Source of the DNA: a virus
Direction: 5' to 3' (one strand)
Virus record (IMG/VR): IMGVR_UViG_3300049259_000011
Span: 1-43,631 of that record
Length of the DNA stretch: 43,631 nt
The first letter of the stretch is position 1. The number at the start of each line of letters is the position of its first letter. Under the pieces are notes generated by a model, which saw only the letters and a program-made list of their open reading frames with translations, was not told the DNA's origin and did not search any database. Position numbers and translations under genes: made by a program. Of this stretch, positions 15,734-25,099 are shown one piece after another.

Positions 15734-17551
15734 ATGGCACGGACGAACATCCAACAACAACAAAACCTCGCGGGGCTCGCGCAAGCTGGAACAGCGGATC
15801 GCGAGGAACCCGTTCGGATCGCGTTGCCATTGTTTTCCGGTGGAATGCGGACGGACAAATCCCCGATCGATCTGCAACCGAATGAGACGGTTTCGCTTGA
15901 GAATTTGAACCTCGTTGCGGGCGATTTATCCACCGACACGGGATATACGCCGTTTGGTTCGACGTATCTTGGTCAAGCGCAGCAAACATTCCAGGCATTC
16001 TTCGCGGATGGTACGACGGCTGATTTGCTCGTTACCACGGCGACGATATACAACTATGTCGTGACGGCGCAACAATGGCAACTTGTGTCGTTCGGTGCGG
16101 CGTATTCGATCAGTCACGGTGGTGGGTATCCGATCGGCACGAATGCATTTAATCTTGCATCAGTCACGGGATTAACGAATGGCAAACCTCTCGGCGTGTT
16201 GCAATCCGACGGCACGCAACTCATCGGCACGATCATCAACATCGCCGGCACAATCGTCACGATCAACACAGCATCGACGCAAACCGTGAACAACGGTGCT
16301 TCGGTCGCCCTTGGTACGACATTGAACGGGGATGCCTCCGGCAACAACCAAGTCATTATGACGACGTTCCCAGGCAATGGTTGGGTTATCATATCGAACG
16401 GCATCGATCCGATCATGTATTACTTCGGCGGCGTAGTGCAGTTGTTGCCGGGGTTGCCGACAAATACGACATGCAAAGCGTTGATTGTCACACACGAACA
16501 ACTCATGATCGGCTCGACGATCGAGAACGGCACGGCGCATCCGCAACGCATCCGCACGTCAGATCAAGCTGATCCGACGAATTGGACGACGGGGCTCGCG
16601 GCGATATACGACTTACTCGACACCGAGGATTTCATCCTTTCGCTGAACATTCTCGGCCCATATACGATCGTGTATCGTGAGACCACGATCATGCGCGGAT
16701 CGTATCTCGGGCTGCCGAACCAAACGTGGTTCTGGGAATATATGGTGTATGGCGAAGGCGCGATCAGTCAAGGCGCGGTAGCAGAAGTCGGCGCGGAGCA
16801 TGTATTTGTCGGCAACGCGGGCATATATTATTATCGCGGGGATTACACGATTGAATCTATCGGCGATGCGGTGTATTTCACGTTTCTGTCCGCGCTCGGT
16901 GATCTGAATCCGAAAGCTAAATCGACCCTTTTCTGTCAATATGTCGGCGACTTCGACGAGATTTGGATATTCTATCCCGGCGGCGAAGCCGTGTTTCCGA
17001 ATCGGATGCTGCGCTGCGTGCTTGAGGATAATTCGTGGTATCATCGTACATTCTTCGATCAGTTCGTGTCGTGTCAACCACGACTGTCACTGGCGGAGTT
17101 CACATGGGCCACAATCCCAGGTGCATGGACGGATCACCCCGAACCATGGGATAGCCGTATCTTTCTACAAAACGTGCCGAATTTTCTCCTGTGTTCGATC
17201 ACGGCATCGACATTGATGATATATGACTACACGACGCAGACCGACAATGGCCACACGATCGCGTGGCAGATCATAACCAAACAATACGCGCAAGAACCGG
17301 ACAAGATCACGCGATGGGAACGATTAACGCTTTACGGCGCGGGCAGCATCGATTTGATTGAGTTCTCGATGAATGAAGGAACGACGTGGACCACAATCGG
17401 CGGGCCATACGTGTTCACGGAGACGTTTGATCGGATTGATGTGTATATCGATCGGGTGTTGCCTCGATTGCAGTTTCGGATCAGCGGCGCGGATGCATTC
17501 TTCGTCCTTCGTGGTGGGATGTTGTCCGGCGTGTGGGAGAGTGATTGGTGA
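15734..17551 (+). CDS. Tail hub / nozzle beta-propeller-like protein
   Basis: 605 residues. After a short polar start it shows a series of repeating beta units with aromatic, Gly and Asp turns (IPLF-type start ALPLFSGGMRTDKSPIDLQP, YTPFGSTYLG, NGWVIISNGIDPIMYYF, NLNILGPYTIVYRETTIMRG). This is the look of the gp10-like packaged-DNA stabilisation or nozzle proteins of P22-type tails. SGGMRTDKSPIDL near the start is the usual entry motif in this kind of protein. It probably plugs the tail channel and anchors the fibres. The GNAT gene follows in a GTGA overlap. Confidence 0.7.
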   Translation: MARTNIQQQQNLAGLAQAGTADREEPVRIALPLFSGGMRTDKSPIDLQPNETVSLENLNLVAGDLSTDTGYTPFGSTYLGQAQQTFQAFFADGTTADLLVTTATIYNYVVTAQQWQLVSFGAAYSISHGGGYPIGTNAFNLASVTGLTNGKPLGVLQSDGTQLIGTIINIAGTIVTINTASTQTVNNGASVALGTTLNGDASGNNQVIMTTFPGNGWVIISNGIDPIMYYFGGVVQLLPGLPTNTTCKALIVTHEQLMIGSTIENGTAHPQRIRTSDQADPTNWTTGLAAIYDLLDTEDFILSLNILGPYTIVYRETTIMRGSYLGLPNQTWFWEYMVYGEGAISQGAVAEVGAEHVFVGNAGIYYYRGDYTIESIGDAVYFTFLSALGDLNPKAKSTLFCQYVGDFDEIWIFYPGGEAVFPNRMLRCVLEDNSWYHRTFFDQFVSCQPRLSLAEFTWATIPGAWTDHPEPWDSRIFLQNVPNFLLCSITASTLMIYDYTTQTDNGHTIAWQIITKQYAQEPDKITRWERLTLYGAGSIDLIEFSMNEGTTWTTIGGPYVFTETFDRIDVYIDRVLPRLQFRISGADAFFVLRGGMLSGVWESDW

Positions 17552-18048
17552 AATTCGATATCAGCCCGACGTTGAATGTGCGGGATATGGCGGCGTTTAT
17601 GCGGACGCCGGACATATATTGGTCAGCGAGTGACGCGCTCGCGCCCGCGCCGGAAAACCTCGATCTAGAATCACACCTCGTCTCGCCGTTCGTGTTCACG
17701 TTGACATGTACTTATGGGCCGACGATCGTGGGATATGTGCAGTTCATCCAACGCACGTCGATCGGTGGGGAAATCCACACGGGGTTTCATCAGTCATGTC
17801 GAGGAGCCATTGCGAAAGCCTTCATCCAACATGCGATCGGAATCGCATTCCGCGACAAAGGATTTCTCAAGCTGTGGGCAATCATTCCATCCGATAATCG
17901 GCCGGCGATGATACTCGCCCGACATATCGGGTTCGAGCATGAAGGCAGGTTGACTAAGGCGATTGTGCGCCGAATGCCGGATGGTGATGGCGGCGCGCCG
18001 CTTCGTGATCTGGTGCTTATGTCGATCTCCAAACCGGCGGGGAACTAA
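17548..18048 (+). CDS. GNAT-family N-acetyltransferase
   Basis: 166 residues from GTG 17548, overlapping the hub stop. A TTG at 17545 is one codon earlier. The second half carries the GNAT core: a strand IVGYVQFIQ, a helix after GFHQSCRGAIAKAFIQHAIG that replaces the usual acetyl-CoA loop, then KLWAIIPSDNRPAMILARHI and GFEHEGRLTKAI. The last two are the RimJ/RimL-type motif in which Asn starts a helix before G-F. It should transfer an acetyl group from acetyl-CoA to an amine. The substrate could be a virion protein, given its place between hub and ejection genes. The Q/R-x-x-G-x-G/A loop is degenerate here, so activity is uncertain. Confidence 0.75.
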   Translation: MKFDISPTLNVRDMAAFMRTPDIYWSASDALAPAPENLDLESHLVSPFVFTLTCTYGPTIVGYVQFIQRTSIGGEIHTGFHQSCRGAIAKAFIQHAIGIAFRDKGFLKLWAIIPSDNRPAMILARHIGFEHEGRLTKAIVRRMPDGDGGAPLRDLVLMSISKPAGN

Positions 18049-18051
18049 TCC

Positions 18052-19305
18052 ATGTCATTCCTAACAGGTTCGCAGCCGAAAGCGACATCGACAACACAGC
18101 CCACGATTCTACCGCAACAACAATCGTTGCTGTCGAGTTTGCAGTCGTTGTTGCAAGGTGGGCAACAACCGGCTGGTGTGCAGGCATATACGGGTCAATT
18201 CGCTGCGCCGACATCCGGTTTGCAGAATACATCGTTGCAAGGATTGGAGAATCAAGCGGCGGGGATTAATGGCACGCAGCCATACAATCCGCAGGGTATT
18301 CTTGATGCATTAACCAAGGCATTGAATTATGGTGGACCAGCGCCCGTGTCTGCGCCGAATGTGACCGCGCCGACCGTCAATGCACCGCAAATCGACGCTA
18401 CGCAGGCGTTCGATCAAGGCGTTGTGCAACCGATCACGGATGACTTTCTTAGTCGGACGTTGCCGGCAATCGCGGGGAAGTATGGGGCGGGGGCGGGTGG
18501 TGCGTTCAGTTCCGATTCGCTGCACGCCCGTCAACAAGCTGGCGTCGATACGACGCGGGCGTTAGCCCAAGCCGGATCACAATACAGCCTTGCCGCCGCT
18601 GGCGCGAATCAAAACGCGACACTGGCCGCGAACACGACGAATGCGAATCTTGGATATGGCGCCTCCGCCGCCAATGCGGGCAATGCGTTGACGGCGGGCA
18701 ACATCAACACGAATGCGAATCTGTCGACGGAAGATGCGTTGCTCAAGGCGTTGGGGATTGCACCATCTACAGCTGCCGCGCCCGCCACGATTGCCGGCGC
18801 GAGCATTCAAGATTTGATCGCCACGCTCGGCGGCGGGGCCGTCCCGCAACAAACGGCTCAGACCCAACTGACGGGCCAGTATTCCGACTTTCTGAATCAG
18901 ATCAGCCAAGGCAATACGCGATTGTCGGATTTCATTGCGGGATTCTCGCCCAACACACAACAAACAACCACAGTCGCGAACCAAGGCTCGACGGGGTTGT
19001 TGTCGGGATTGTTGACGGGTCTTGCCGGGAATTCCGGGATTGGGAATGCAATTGGCCCGGCGTTGTTGTCATTCATTGGCGGATCGGATGAACGCGTGAA
19101 AGATGATCTTGTTCAAGTCGGTGATGTCGAAGGCTTCCCGGTGTATACGTTCCGATACAAAGGCGATCCTTTGAATGTTTCGCGTATCGGGTTCAAGGCA
19201 CAAGACGTTGAGAAACGCGTGCCTGAAGCCGTGGGGAACGTTGGCGGCGTCAAAACCGTGAACTACGCGATGGCTCTAAGCCACGCATTTAAGAAGGCTG
19301 CGTAA
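18052..19305 (+). CDS. Internal/ejection protein with C-terminal S74-type chaperone domain
   Basis: 417 residues. The first 340 are Gln/Ala/Gly/Asn-rich and low in charge with many short repeats (NANLGYGASAANAGNAL), as in virion proteins that are ejected with DNA. Near residue 345 starts a Peptidase_S74-like intramolecular chaperone: SDERVKDDLVQVGDVEGFPV, FRYKGD, IGFKAQDVEKRVPEAV and VNYAMALSHAFKKAA. In this family the chain is cut just before the Ser of S-D-E-R after folding, releasing the chaperone. If that holds here, a fragment of about 70 residues is released. It is unusual to find the domain on a long non-fibrous protein, although phage annotations do contain such cases. Confidence 0.75.
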   Translation: MSFLTGSQPKATSTTQPTILPQQQSLLSSLQSLLQGGQQPAGVQAYTGQFAAPTSGLQNTSLQGLENQAAGINGTQPYNPQGILDALTKALNYGGPAPVSAPNVTAPTVNAPQIDATQAFDQGVVQPITDDFLSRTLPAIAGKYGAGAGGAFSSDSLHARQQAGVDTTRALAQAGSQYSLAAAGANQNATLAANTTNANLGYGASAANAGNALTAGNINTNANLSTEDALLKALGIAPSTAAAPATIAGASIQDLIATLGGGAVPQQTAQTQLTGQYSDFLNQISQGNTRLSDFIAGFSPNTQQTTTVANQGSTGLLSGLLTGLAGNSGIGNAIGPALLSFIGGSDERVKDDLVQVGDVEGFPVYTFRYKGDPLNVSRIGFKAQDVEKRVPEAVGNVGGVKTVNYAMALSHAFKKAA

Positions 19306-19306
19306 C

Positions 19307-20758
19307 ATGCCGGTTGTGAATTTGCAACATGACAATCGTTGGGGCGACATCGGTCAGGGGCTTGGTGTGATCGGTGGGCAGATCGTTGATGCCGTGCGGA
19401 AGAAGCAAATGGCCGCCGATGTGGCGCAAACCCTGCAAGACCCGAATATCGCCGAGGCGAAGAAAGGCGTGAAGATTCTCGAACAACACGGAAACGAAGG
19501 ATACGAGTTATATAAGCAACAAATCGCGACGCAGGCGTTACAAACGAAGATGAAGGAGGCAGAAGCACAAACAAGATTGACGGATACGCAAAACCAACTT
19601 GCGTCGGAGAAATTGAAAAATTCGCCGGCAGAGTTCGCGGCGAATCTCGCACTCACACGACAAACCGCGCGGAACATCGGCTCCCAAGCATCGGCGCGGG
19701 ATACATTGCTGCCGGGGCAAGTCGTGGAGCAAGGTGCTACAACCGCGAATGTCGCGTCGCAGACAAAAGCTCGCGATACGCTGCTTCCGGGTGAAGTTGC
19801 GCAGCAAGGCGCAACCACGGCAGGAACTGTCATCAAAACATCCGGCCAATCAATCGCTAATGAATTGGCTGAAATCAGTCTGAAATCGATCAAAGGCTCG
19901 ATGAATGACGAGGATTTATCGTCGAATTTGGATGGATTGATTAAGAAGTTCGGATATGAGCCGAATTCGTCGCTCGGCCAGATCGCGAAGGCGAAGTTCG
20001 CCGCCGAGAAAGACCCGTTGAAGAAAGCATCGGCATTCGCAGATGTGTTCAAAGGCGTGGCCGAAGCAGACGCACGGACGCAAGTTCCGGCCGATGTTCG
20101 TAAGACAGTTGGACAGTCTAGCGAATCCGCTGTGTCTATGGACAAGTTTGTCGATGCATTCAATTCTGGCGGCGCGCAGAAGATCGGAACGATCGGCGGG
20201 GCGACGGTTCAAGCATTCTTCGAGAAATACGGCTTTCCAACGGGTGATCCTGAATTGCTAAAGATGATGAATTCAAGTATTCAATCAGCGGCGTCAATCG
20301 CCACGCAAGGCGGCGGGTTCTATTCGCAGGGACGGTTTGCATTAGGTAAAGATGTGACGCCGGGTATCCGTGAGACACCACTTCATGCAGCTGTCGCAAT
20401 GGATGAAGTTGTATCGCGTCAAATCGCCAATCTTGAAGGTCAAAAATCTGAAGCGCCGATGCAAGCAAGACCTGGATATGATACGCAAATCGCGAAGTGG
20501 CGTGCAATCGAGAAGAAGATCGATTTCAAGTCGTACGATTTTGATCCACAAGGTAAAGGGAAAACGGTTGTATTCTTCGGCGGGAAAGAAGTCGATGCGA
20601 AATCATTCAAGCCGAAGAACACCATGCTGGATACAGGATCGAAGACGAAAACCAACAGCACGATCTCGGCAACGGATCTACGAGCGGATGCGGAACGCAT
20701 CGGCGTCGCTCCCGAACTTCGGCTAAAAGCCATCCAAGAATACTACCGGACACATTGA
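19307..20758 (+). CDS. Internal virion/ejection protein with tandem repeat
   Basis: 483 residues, two bases after the previous stop. The N-terminal half is a long helical, coiled-coil-like region rich in Ala, Gln and Lys (QTKMKEAEAQTRLTDTQNQL). It holds a repeat of about 25 residues: ARDTLLPGQVVEQGATTANV near residue 130 and ARDTLLPGEVAQQGATTAGT near residue 155, with a weaker earlier copy. The C-terminal half is mixed helix and strand (GGFYSQGRFALGKDVTPGIR). Its size, composition and place between two other ejection-type genes suggest it lines or forms the channel through the cell envelope. This role is inferred. Confidence 0.65.
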   Translation: MPVVNLQHDNRWGDIGQGLGVIGGQIVDAVRKKQMAADVAQTLQDPNIAEAKKGVKILEQHGNEGYELYKQQIATQALQTKMKEAEAQTRLTDTQNQLASEKLKNSPAEFAANLALTRQTARNIGSQASARDTLLPGQVVEQGATTANVASQTKARDTLLPGEVAQQGATTAGTVIKTSGQSIANELAEISLKSIKGSMNDEDLSSNLDGLIKKFGYEPNSSLGQIAKAKFAAEKDPLKKASAFADVFKGVAEADARTQVPADVRKTVGQSSESAVSMDKFVDAFNSGGAQKIGTIGGATVQAFFEKYGFPTGDPELLKMMNSSIQSAASIATQGGGFYSQGRFALGKDVTPGIRETPLHAAVAMDEVVSRQIANLEGQKSEAPMQARPGYDTQIAKWRAIEKKIDFKSYDFDPQGKGKTVVFFGGKEVDAKSFKPKNTMLDTGSKTKTNSTISATDLRADAERIGVAPELRLKAIQEYYRTH

Positions 20759-20759
20759 T

Positions 20760-23393
20760 ATGCCGTTGTCGTTGGATGATTTGAAGGCGATTCCGCAGCC
20801 GGGGGCGTCGCCGCCCCCGACATCAACGGCTGTCCCATCACCGACGACGCCTCCGGTTGAAACTCCAACGTCTTCGCCTGGCGTGCAAGGAGACGGCGCG
20901 CCGATCGGATATTCAGTCAATCAACCACGGCTGCAGGTTCGCCCCGCGCCGCGAGATCGGTCTGCCCTCGACAATATGGCGAATGCCGTCGATCTGTCGG
21001 AAAGTGGTGGGGAACACTTCGATAAGAATGGCAAGATCAAAGCGTCGGCGAAAGGCGCTATGGGGCGCATGGGATTGATGCCGAATACAGCCGCAGAGAT
21101 CGGTGTTGATCCAACGGATGAGAAACAGAATCTCGCAGGAGGCAAGCAATACCTTGGCATGATGTTCGATAGGTATCAGAATTGGGACGATGCACTCGCC
21201 GCATATAATTGGGGACCGGGGAACGTCGATAAGTGGATCACACGCGGCAAAGACCCGGACAAAATGCCGGCCGAGACGCGATCCTACATCGCCAGCACAT
21301 TGCGTCGGGCCGGGATGAGCGTGGATTCACCGACATCGGTTGTTGCGGCGAAGCGTGGACTCACGGCGGCCGATCTCGAAGAAATCCCCCAAGGCGATGT
21401 CAAACCCGACAGCCAGACATCCGTATCGCCTCGTCGCGATGTTCTTGATGATCTGCGCGAACCATTCAAGGACATCCCAGGACTCGGATTCGTTGACGAA
21501 ACCATGCACGCGACGGCTGTGAATATGACGCGGGGGATGCGGAATTTGATGGCCGGGCCGACACAAGCGGCGCTCGAACAAGCCAATCCCGATCTCGCGA
21601 AACAATTCACCGAGGCGATGGATCAATATGACAATCAATTCGAGGAATTAAACGCTAAGCATCCATGGGCGGCGCAGGTCGGGGATGTCGTCGGTACGGT
21701 ACTTGGGATTGCTGTGGGGGCGAAGGCGTTAGCTCCGGCGGGCGCGGCAATCGCGGCGCGGACGGCGTTGCCGGCGACGGTCGGCCGATACATCGGCACC
21801 ATTGGAACGAGTGCGGCTGGCGGCGCGGCGTTATCTGCGACTGCGTTCCATCCCGACGACAATCACATGAACCGGATTGTTGAAGGCGCGCTTGGCGCGA
21901 CGCTCGGTGGATTGTTCGCAACGGCTGGCCGTGCCGTCATGTACGGTGCACGAAATCTCGCCGACACAAACACATACAAAGCATTTATCGAACAAGTTAG
22001 TCAATCCGTGCGTGATTTGACCCCATCAACAACTAAGTTGAAAACCTCGTTCCTCGCGAATTATGATGCGAAATGGACGGAGAAGAATGCAAAATACACC
22101 GTTCGGAACACCTTCGGCGAACAAATCGATGGATTTCCGTATGAGGAAATGGCGCGTTCGGCGAAAGATGCAATCGCCGGATCGCGGGAAGCCGGCGTGG
22201 CGCCATCAAGTCAAACACAAGCGACGGCGCGGAAAGTCGCGGAAGAACTTGGCGTAGCACGACGTGAAGTCGCCAGGGCCGAACATCAGCGCAAGATCGA
22301 CGAATATGACAGTGCCGTGAAGCTGCGGAATGAAGTGCCGATCGGTGGACGCAAGTTATCGGATATGCCAGAAGCCGAACGGGCCGAGATGGCGAGGAGA
22401 TTGGATGAGGCGGATGCATTGCCTCCCGTGCCGGATCATCCGGGCGAATTCGTCGCGGAGCCAATCAAGGCCGAGGAATACTCTGCTGCGCGGACGGCGA
22501 TCAACGCTGCGATCGGTCGGGCGAAGAATGACGTGCGGACGCGGACACAATTGACCGCCATGTTGCGAAACATGGACCGTGCGGCGAAAGATACGGCGAA
22601 CGAGGCCGGCATGTCGGCGGACGCGTATATCCGCGCGCAGACCGAGGCGAACGATTATTACAAACGGAATATCGCCCCGATCCAAAAGATATTCGGCAAG
22701 CCGGAAGATGTGAGAGGCGATCCCACCATCGCAAACACCGGCATCACGAATGCCAAGTTCTTCGATCAAGCGGTGAAGATGATCGAAGGATACGATATGG
22801 AAGCCTTGAGGGCATACAAAGAAATCATGGGCAGAGAAGCCCAGCCGGAGCTGATTCGGATTGGCGCGTATCGAATGTTGACATCCGTGACGGAAGCTGC
22901 TGTGAAGGGAAGTAAAGGGGGCGACGTGACGGGAGCTAAAGCGATGAAATCATGGATCACAGATCATCGCGAGGCGATTCAAGAATTGATGGGGCGCGAA
23001 GGCGTCGAGCAAATGCGCGGGATGGCGGCGATCGCCGAACGTATCGCGGCGCGGCCGCTGTCGAACCGGAACATCATCACGGGGACGCTTGGTCATCATC
23101 CGTGGCTCGGCGGATTGATGATTCTCGAAGGCATTCGACGCGGGGCGATGGGAACGGTTGCGCTCGGCGGCGGTATTCTCGCCCTTCAAAACCCCGCCGT
23201 GCAGCATATCATATTCAACGGGTTGAATGTCATCACGAAGATTCCGACCATGGCACCAATCATCCGGCGGGCGGCAAAGACGAAGCCGGATTCGCCGGAG
23301 ATGGATCGAATCATGCAAGAAATCGATCGGCGCGTGAAGTGGGGATCAGCGGCGACAGCTCGGGCGACGGTTCAGCCAGGTCCAGGGAGATAG
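20760..23393 (+). CDS. Ejection protein with lytic transglycosylase domain
   Basis: 877 residues, last gene of the plus arm. After a Pro-rich start, residues about 70 to 180 form a lytic transglycosylase (SLT) domain. The catalytic Glu is in DLSESGGEHFDKNG, followed by SAKGAMGRMGLMPNTAAEIG and DDALAAYNWGPGNVDKWI, which match the E-S, G-x-M-Q-x-x-P and A-Y-N-x-G motifs (one motif has R-M-G in place of M-Q). The middle has an Ala/Gly-rich membrane-like stretch (VVGTVLGIAVGAKALAPAGA). The rest is helical. It should enter the cell with the DNA and cut peptidoglycan locally. The last 83 bases overlap the convergent helicase gene. Confidence 0.85.
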   Translation: MPLSLDDLKAIPQPGASPPPTSTAVPSPTTPPVETPTSSPGVQGDGAPIGYSVNQPRLQVRPAPRDRSALDNMANAVDLSESGGEHFDKNGKIKASAKGAMGRMGLMPNTAAEIGVDPTDEKQNLAGGKQYLGMMFDRYQNWDDALAAYNWGPGNVDKWITRGKDPDKMPAETRSYIASTLRRAGMSVDSPTSVVAAKRGLTAADLEEIPQGDVKPDSQTSVSPRRDVLDDLREPFKDIPGLGFVDETMHATAVNMTRGMRNLMAGPTQAALEQANPDLAKQFTEAMDQYDNQFEELNAKHPWAAQVGDVVGTVLGIAVGAKALAPAGAAIAARTALPATVGRYIGTIGTSAAGGAALSATAFHPDDNHMNRIVEGALGATLGGLFATAGRAVMYGARNLADTNTYKAFIEQVSQSVRDLTPSTTKLKTSFLANYDAKWTEKNAKYTVRNTFGEQIDGFPYEEMARSAKDAIAGSREAGVAPSSQTQATARKVAEELGVARREVARAEHQRKIDEYDSAVKLRNEVPIGGRKLSDMPEAERAEMARRLDEADALPPVPDHPGEFVAEPIKAEEYSAARTAINAAIGRAKNDVRTRTQLTAMLRNMDRAAKDTANEAGMSADAYIRAQTEANDYYKRNIAPIQKIFGKPEDVRGDPTIANTGITNAKFFDQAVKMIEGYDMEALRAYKEIMGREAQPELIRIGAYRMLTSVTEAAVKGSKGGDVTGAKAMKSWITDHREAIQELMGREGVEQMRGMAAIAERIAARPLSNRNIITGTLGHHPWLGGLMILEGIRRGAMGTVALGGGILALQNPAVQHIIFNGLNVITKIPTMAPIIRRAAKTKPDSPEMDRIMQEIDRRVKWGSAATARATVQPGPGR

Positions 23394-24690
23394 CCTCGCC
23401 GCCGGCTTCGGCCGCAGCTTTGGCTTCGTTCTGGATCGCGGTCGGACCAAGGACGAGTGTAACCCCGGAAATGTCCTGCTCACGCTTCAACCATCCCGCC
23501 GCGAGCAAATGCCCAATCATGTTCTGCGCGTCGCGGAACGTCATAAACGACATCGTGTAGCCATATACAAGGCGTTCGGGCAGCCCATCCGTTTCCTTGA
23601 TCTTGTCGCGGATATAATTCCACACTGACATATTCAATTTGGCTTGACGGCTGGCTTGTTGTTGTGTGCCGAAGACCATAGATAACTCGTTCTCGATTTC
23701 ATCGCATCGTGCGATGGCGTCGCGTAGATCGGTCAACGACACGACGGCGGCATCGCCCCGCGCACACGCCAGCACAAGCGCCAGCTTGTTGATGTGATCC
23801 CATTTCCGCGCGAGATAATACGCCAGCCAGGGGTCCGCGTCGGGATGTTGCGACAACAACGAACATCGATTGCCATGGACAGTGTACCATTTCTCGCCAT
23901 AGGCTTCGGCGTCGGGAGACATGGTGTATTCACCGGAGAGGCGCGAGATTTCGCATAGATCAGCGGTGAATGCCGCGGCTTTGCGGTCATATTCACCCGA
24001 CCATAGCTTATGCGGATATGCGATGAATCGTTCGGGCTTGTCACAATAGATGAAGATGATGCGGGACGATAATCCCCATCCGCCGAAATGGCCGCGGAAG
24101 TTGTCTCTCAACCACATCGGCGTCGTGCCGGCGATGATGTTCACGAATGGATTCATGATCGTGTTGTCGCCCTGGGTTTTGGTTGATTTTTGCCACGGGG
24201 TATCGACTTTGCCATCCCAGAATTCGGTCAATACGTTGACCATTTCCTTGTCGAGTGGGTTGAAGAACGTCCCGAATTCCGACAACGCGACGGTGATCGC
24301 AGATGTGACGGTGTGGTTTTGATTTATCAAATCGATCTTGAATCCGGGCGACGCACCTTCGGCGAATACATCTTTAGCTTCTTCGAGATGTTGAACGAAT
24401 TCTTGCCAGGTTGTGCAGTCTGCGCCGAATTGGATGTTGGGAACATCCCGCAGCATCCGCATTCCGATGTTGATGGTTGAGGATTTCTTCACAGTGCCAG
24501 GTGGGCCGACCAGAATCACATACATATGTGGGAACCATCGAAACGATCCTTGATCGATCCATACGCGACGGCGCAGCACGCCGGCGATGGTTGAGGCCGC
24601 CGTCCAGAAGTGGAATTTCTCCGGCGCCTCGCCGCGTGGCGTCATAATCGCGACGTAGTTCTCAATCCAATCCGAGAAGTTACGAGCCAC
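23311..24690 (-). CDS. DUF3987-type replicative helicase/primase-like ATPase
   Basis: 459 residues from a GTG start. A P-loop GPPGTVKKSSTINIG lies near residue 65 and a Walker B-like strand SAITVALSEFGTFF near residue 130. TIMNPFVNIIAGTTPMWLRD resembles a sensor segment that reports ATP state. The overall order matches DUF3987/YfjI-like phage proteins, which are thought to unwind DNA at the fork. The C-terminal 150 residues include a winged-helix-like part (MTFRDAQNMIGHLLAAGWLK). It follows the polymerase genes in the same operon. It is the terminal gene of the minus arm and shares its last 83 bases with the ejection gene on the other strand. No separate DnaB or primase gene is seen. Confidence 0.7.
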   Translation of the reverse strand: MARNFSDWIENYVAIMTPRGEAPEKFHFWTAASTIAGVLRRRVWIDQGSFRWFPHMYVILVGPPGTVKKSSTINIGMRMLRDVPNIQFGADCTTWQEFVQHLEEAKDVFAEGASPGFKIDLINQNHTVTSAITVALSEFGTFFNPLDKEMVNVLTEFWDGKVDTPWQKSTKTQGDNTIMNPFVNIIAGTTPMWLRDNFRGHFGGWGLSSRIIFIYCDKPERFIAYPHKLWSGEYDRKAAAFTADLCEISRLSGEYTMSPDAEAYGEKWYTVHGNRCSLLSQHPDADPWLAYYLARKWDHINKLALVLACARGDAAVVSLTDLRDAIARCDEIENELSMVFGTQQQASRQAKLNMSVWNYIRDKIKETDGLPERLVYGYTMSFMTFRDAQNMIGHLLAAGWLKREQDISGVTLVLGPTAIQNEAKAAAEAGGEAISLDLAEPSPELSPLIPTSRADRFLA

Positions 24691-24859
24691 GCGATTTCAA
24701 CTCCTTCACCTTGCGGATGGCGTTGCGTTTATATATGAAGCTGTCGATGCGGCGGCCATCTCGAATGACCATATAAAACCGAATCAGACGATAATACACA
24801 CGGCCAGAATCACATTCTCGTAGATCGGACATATATCGTCGTTCTATGCGAATGTCCAT
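24680..24859 (-). CDS. 59-residue basic protein
   Basis: ATG at 24859 and TAA ending at 24680 give 59 residues. The gene is too short for most automatic cut-offs. It is basic and strand-rich (VYYRLIRFYMVIRDGRRIDS, then YKRNAIRKVKELKSRGS). Its start touches the stop of the zinc-ribbon gene upstream and its end overlaps the helicase start by 11 bases, so it fills its slot in the operon exactly. I do not recognise the family. A nucleic-acid-binding role is possible from charge alone. Confidence 0.65.
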   Translation of the reverse strand: MDIRIERRYMSDLRECDSGRVYYRLIRFYMVIRDGRRIDSFIYKRNAIRKVKELKSRGS

Positions 24860-25099
24860 TTATGCGCCTCGAAGATATTGCGTGAGATTACTCAGCCATG
24901 TAGATAGTGGTATAAGCGCATCACACTTCGGACAATACGCATATCCGAATAAATCGGTCCGGCGGATATAAGATTCGAGATGCTTACATTCTGGATCGGT
25001 CCGTTCGATCATATCTCGCCATTCGGCGTTTTGTTCTTTTGATGCCTCAATCACATCCGCATCGATCAGCCAACGATAGAATCGTCTTATCCATGCCAT
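24860..25099 (-). CDS. Small zinc-ribbon-like protein
   Basis: 79 residues from ATG 25099, or 85 from ATG 25117. The first is preferred because it overlaps the polymerase end by only 13 bases. It has an N-terminal helical part (RRFYRWLIDADVIEASKEQN). Near the end, CKHLESYIRRTD is followed by YAYCPKCDALIPLSTW, and the CPKC pair plus an earlier Cys-x-His looks like a zinc ribbon. It lies between the polymerase C-terminal gene and the helicase, so it may help the replication complex. No family is known to me. Confidence 0.6.
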   Translation of the reverse strand: MAWIRRFYRWLIDADVIEASKEQNAEWRDMIERTDPECKHLESYIRRTDLFGYAYCPKCDALIPLSTWLSNLTQYLRGA

